Shown here piece after piece: positions 16,325 to 18,487 of a DNA stretch of 18,487 bases. Origin of the DNA: Clostridia bacterium (GTDB lineage Bacteria > Bacillota > Clostridia > Christensenellales > UBA1242); NCBI GenBank assembly GCA_017537515.1, contig JAFYKO010000017.1:1-18487 (forward strand), in the 5' to 3' direction. Positions within the stretch are counted from its first letter, which is position 1, and every line of letters starts with the position of its first letter. Below the pieces are notes generated by a model that was not told the origin of the DNA, made no database searches, and saw only the letters and a program-made list of their open reading frames with translations. The translations under genes were made by a program, and so were the position numbers.

Positions 16325-17202
16325 AGATATTTCAAGGAAGTTGCACTGCTATCATTACGCCTTTTGACGAAAACAATAACATAGATTTTGAAACTTTTAA
16401 AAAACTAATCGACCACCAACTTGAAAACGATACAAAAGCACTTGTTTTTATGGGAACGACGGGAGAAGCAAGCACACTAACCCACAACGAAAAAATTGCA
16501 ATTTGTAAATTTGCGGTGGAGTATGTCAACCATCGTGTTCCGGTTATTGTTGGCTCGGGTGGAAATAATACCGCAGATGTCATAGAGAAAAGTAAATTGT
16601 TTGAAAAACTTGGGGTCGACGCACTTTTGATTGTAACCCCGTATTACAACAAAGCCACGCAAGAAGGCTTGATACAACATTACAACACAATTGCCGATAG
16701 TGTCAACTTGCCTATTATTTTATACAACGTCCCAACCAGAACTGCAGTAAACTTGGCACCTCAAACGGTGCTAAGGCTAAGCGAAATCAAAAATATCGTA
16801 GGTCTGAAAGAAGCAAGTAGCGACCTAAATCAAATTCACGAACTTTTCAGAATCTTGCCAAAAGATTTTGCCGTTTACAGCGGAGATGATGCAAATATTT
16901 ATACTATGCTCGCACTTGGTGGAAGTGGGGTTATAAGCGTCCTTGCGAATGTTGAACCAAAGAAAACATCAAAAATGTGCGAAGATTATTTTAATGGCGA
17001 TGTAGAGTCGTCAAGAAACGCACAACTCGAATTACTCCCACTTGTCAAAAATTTATTTGCAGAAGTTAATCCAATACCCGTCAAATACGCATTAAAACTA
17101 ATGGGCTTTGGCAATGGCAACACTAGACTGCCTCTGACTATATTAAGTGAATCATTGCAACCAAGTTTAATAGAAAATATGAAAAAACAAAATTTAATAT
17201 AA
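16321..17202 (+). CDS. dapA: 4-hydroxy-tetrahydrodipicolinate synthase
   Basis: The 293-residue TIM-barrel aldolase condenses pyruvate with aspartate semialdehyde. The Schiff-base lysine is K163 in GLKEASSD; T46-T47 in GTTGEA, Y135 in LYNVPTRT and R140 complete the classical active site, and YY at 108-109 is the conserved pair after VTP. Length is normal. It overlaps dpaB by four bases and has AAAGGAGA upstream, inside dpaB. The product can be reduced by DapB for lysine or oxidised by DpaAB to dipicolinate; coupling to dpaB and the absence of dapB here favour the second. It ends at a terminator shared with tsaD. Confidence 0.96.
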   Translation: MKIFQGSCTAIITPFDENNNIDFETFKKLIDHQLENDTKALVFMGTTGEASTLTHNEKIAICKFAVEYVNHRVPVIVGSGGNNTADVIEKSKLFEKLGVDALLIVTPYYNKATQEGLIQHYNTIADSVNLPIILYNVPTRTAVNLAPQTVLRLSEIKNIVGLKEASSDLNQIHELFRILPKDFAVYSGDDANIYTMLALGGSGVISVLANVEPKKTSKMCEDYFNGDVESSRNAQLELLPLVKNLFAEVNPIPVKYALKLMGFGNGNTRLPLTILSESLQPSLIENMKKQNLI

Positions 17203-17209
17203 AAAAAGT

Positions 17210-17243
17210 AAAACACCCCAAAAACTAGATTTTAAGGTGTTTT
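17210..17243. terminator. Bidirectional terminator between dapA and tsaD
   Basis: AAAACACC (17210-17217) pairs with GGTGTTTT (17236-17243), and AAAA/TTTT can pair inside the loop. A T-run follows on the plus strand, and the A-run at 17203-17207 gives one on the minus strand, so both converging units end here. Confidence 0.8.
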
Positions 17244-17252
17244 TTGTTGTTT

Positions 17253-18290
17253 TTAATTTAAACCTACAACAGGTTTTGCCGTTAAATTTAAGTCTGAAAG
17301 CCCCTTGCCTTTTCGGATATAAAAATACCCCGCACTTGCAATCATCCCTGCATTGTCTGTGCATAATTTTAGTTCGGGATGGAAAAGTTGAATACTATGC
17401 TTTTCACATTCTTCACTTAGTCTTTTTTTCAAAAAGCTGTTCGCCCCAACCCCTCCGGCAACCACCAATTTTTTGAAACCTTTTTCCAAACAAGCCTTGA
17501 TTGTCTTTGAACACAACTCCTCAACAACCAAAGTTTGAAAACTTGCACAAACATCCTCTTTCTTAACCTCAATACCCTTTTGCTTTTTTGTATTAAGGTA
17601 ATTTATTACAGCAGTTTTTATTCCACTAAAAGAGAAGTTGTAGTTGTCCGGCAAAATTTTATGCTTAATAAACTCAATATTATTTTCGCCGTCCTTGGCA
17701 AGCCTATCCACCTCAACCCCTCCAGGATAAGGCAAGCCGAGTACCCGAGCGACCTTATCAAAGGCCTCTCCAACTGCGTCATCAATAGTTGAGCCAATCA
17801 TTTTTTGAGAGATATAGTCGTCTATTTCCAAAATTGCTGTATGGCCTCCACTAACCATAAGACATACAAAAGGAGGCTCAAGGGATTTATGGGATAAATA
17901 ATTTGCACTGATATGCCCCTCAATGTGATGCACACCCACCAGCGGAATACCTGTAGAAAAACTAATCGCCTTCGCTGCGGATACACCTACCAGAAGGGCA
18001 CCAACCAACCCCGGTCCATATGTTACCGCAATGGCATCAATCTTCTCTAAAGTTACATCCGCTTCCTGAAGTGCTTCTTCAATCACCTGATTGATTTTCT
18101 CAATATGTTTTCTGGATGCAATCTCCGGAACTACACCGCCATACAAAGTATGCAGTGCAATCTGCGAAGAAATCACATTGGATAAAACTGTTCTGCCGTT
18201 CTTTACCACCGCTGCCGCGGTCTCATCACAAGAACTTTCTATTGCCAATATTAATACATCTTTCTCTTCTGTTTTGATTGCTGCTTCCAT
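17253..18290 (-). CDS. tsaD: tRNA N6-adenosine threonylcarbamoyltransferase TsaD
   Basis: The 345-residue protein is the catalytic subunit that transfers threonylcarbamoyl to A37 of ANN-decoding tRNAs, working with TsaB and TsaE (neither is in this window). It shows the ASKHA-fold signature AIESSCDET (near 16-24), the metal-binding HIEGH (H122 and H126), VSGGHT (near 146-151), DDAVGEAFDK and the late aspartate in CTDNAG. The ATG at 18290 is chosen because AAGAGG lies 7 bases upstream; an in-frame TTG at 18296 would be too close to it. The reading frame is intact, but codon use differs between halves: the 5' half uses CAG for all three Gln and CCG for Pro, the 3' half uses CAA for Gln. The gene may be a mosaic. 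Confidence 0.95.
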   Translation of the reverse strand: MEAAIKTEEKDVLILAIESSCDETAAAVVKNGRTVLSNVISSQIALHTLYGGVVPEIASRKHIEKINQVIEEALQEADVTLEKIDAIAVTYGPGLVGALLVGVSAAKAISFSTGIPLVGVHHIEGHISANYLSHKSLEPPFVCLMVSGGHTAILEIDDYISQKMIGSTIDDAVGEAFDKVARVLGLPYPGGVEVDRLAKDGENNIEFIKHKILPDNYNFSFSGIKTAVINYLNTKKQKGIEVKKEDVCASFQTLVVEELCSKTIKACLEKGFKKLVVAGGVGANSFLKKRLSEECEKHSIQLFHPELKLCTDNAGMIASAGYFYIRKGKGLSDLNLTAKPVVGLN

Positions 18291-18315
18291 TATCAAACCT
18301 CTTATATTAAAACTT

Positions 18316-18487
18316 TTAATCCTCGAACATCAGATCCACACTGCGTCCGTCTTTTGCAACCACCGATGCCGGAAATATTTTCTTTACTTCATGCATATAT
18401 TCTTCCGGACGCACAAAAGATAGACTATAATGAGTCAACCACATTTCCTTTACATCCGCACTGCGGGCCATCTTCGCTGCTTCATAC
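18316..18487 (-). CDS. rnz: Ribonuclease Z, C-terminal part (cut by the window edge)
   Basis: On the minus strand an open frame enters from the window edge and ends with TAA at 18316-18318, giving the last 56 residues of a protein. WLTHYS contains the conserved final zinc-ligand histidine of RNase Z (LTHxS), and EEYMHEVKKIFP and the terminal VDLMFED fit Clostridial RNase Z tails. The enzyme trims tRNA 3' ends. It lies 25 bases upstream of tsaD in the same direction, so both tRNA-maturation genes are probably co-transcribed. By hand count 76 of 167 bases are G or C, higher than in most of the window, and its codons (CGC, CCG, GCG) resemble Lachnospiraceae genes. Confidence 0.8.
   Translation of the reverse strand, partial: YEAAKMARSADVKEMWLTHYSLSFVRPEEYMHEVKKIFPASVVAKDGRSVDLMFED

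Noticed and set aside
11693..17202. Reading the cluster as a lysine biosynthesis operon
   Set aside because: dapB and later lysine genes are missing, while both dipicolinate synthase subunits are present and translationally coupled to dapA.
18291..18296. TTG start for TsaD two codons upstream
   Set aside because: It would be a single base from the AAGAGG site; the ATG at 18290 has normal spacing.

Overview
The window is about 18.5 kb of AT-rich DNA from a Gram-positive Firmicute, most probably a member of the class Clostridia from an uncultured, gut-type lineage. The reasons are the low GC content, strong Shine-Dalgarno sites, standard stop codons, a heterodimeric ABC exporter, DegV, an InlB-type surface protein and, above all, dipicolinate synthase genes, which point to an endospore former. 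No rRNA, tRNA, CRISPR array, insertion sequence or phage gene was seen.

Left part (1-8119). A stand-alone acetyltransferase half of GlmU runs leftward and is divergent from a two-gene operon for an asymmetric heterodimeric ABC exporter (993-4604). A bidirectional terminator separates that operon from a leftward gene for a 758-residue membrane-anchored, InlB-repeat surface protein. Upstream of it lies a 336-base gene-free stretch with two GC-rich structured islands in otherwise AT-rich DNA, then degV, which encodes a fatty-acid-binding protein.

Middle part (8120-11694). A divergent promoter region with 21-bp-spaced direct repeats leads to a secreted M6-like zinc metalloprotease, followed by a SunS-like family 2 glycosyltransferase with TPR-like repeats. 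Each of these two genes has its own terminator.

Right part (11693-17243). Two divergent operons, 87 bp apart, together encode the whole route from aspartate to dipicolinic acid, the spore-core calcium chelator. The leftward operon is P-loop ATPase-lysC-asd and the rightward one is dpaA-dpaB-dapA. These are the five enzymes of the Bacillus subtilis spoVFA-spoVFB-asd-dapG-dapA operon, split into two arms and joined by a PRK06851-like ATPase. dapB, which lysine synthesis needs but dipicolinate synthesis does not, is absent. A CATANNNTA box with an upstream AC sits before dpaA and resembles a sigma-K promoter.

Right end (17253-18487). tsaD (tRNA t6A synthesis) and the 3' end of rnz (RNase Z) run leftward. 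Codon use changes inside tsaD: its 5' half and rnz look like Lachnospiraceae DNA, while its 3' half looks like the rest of the window. This is either a recombination junction or an assembly chimera.
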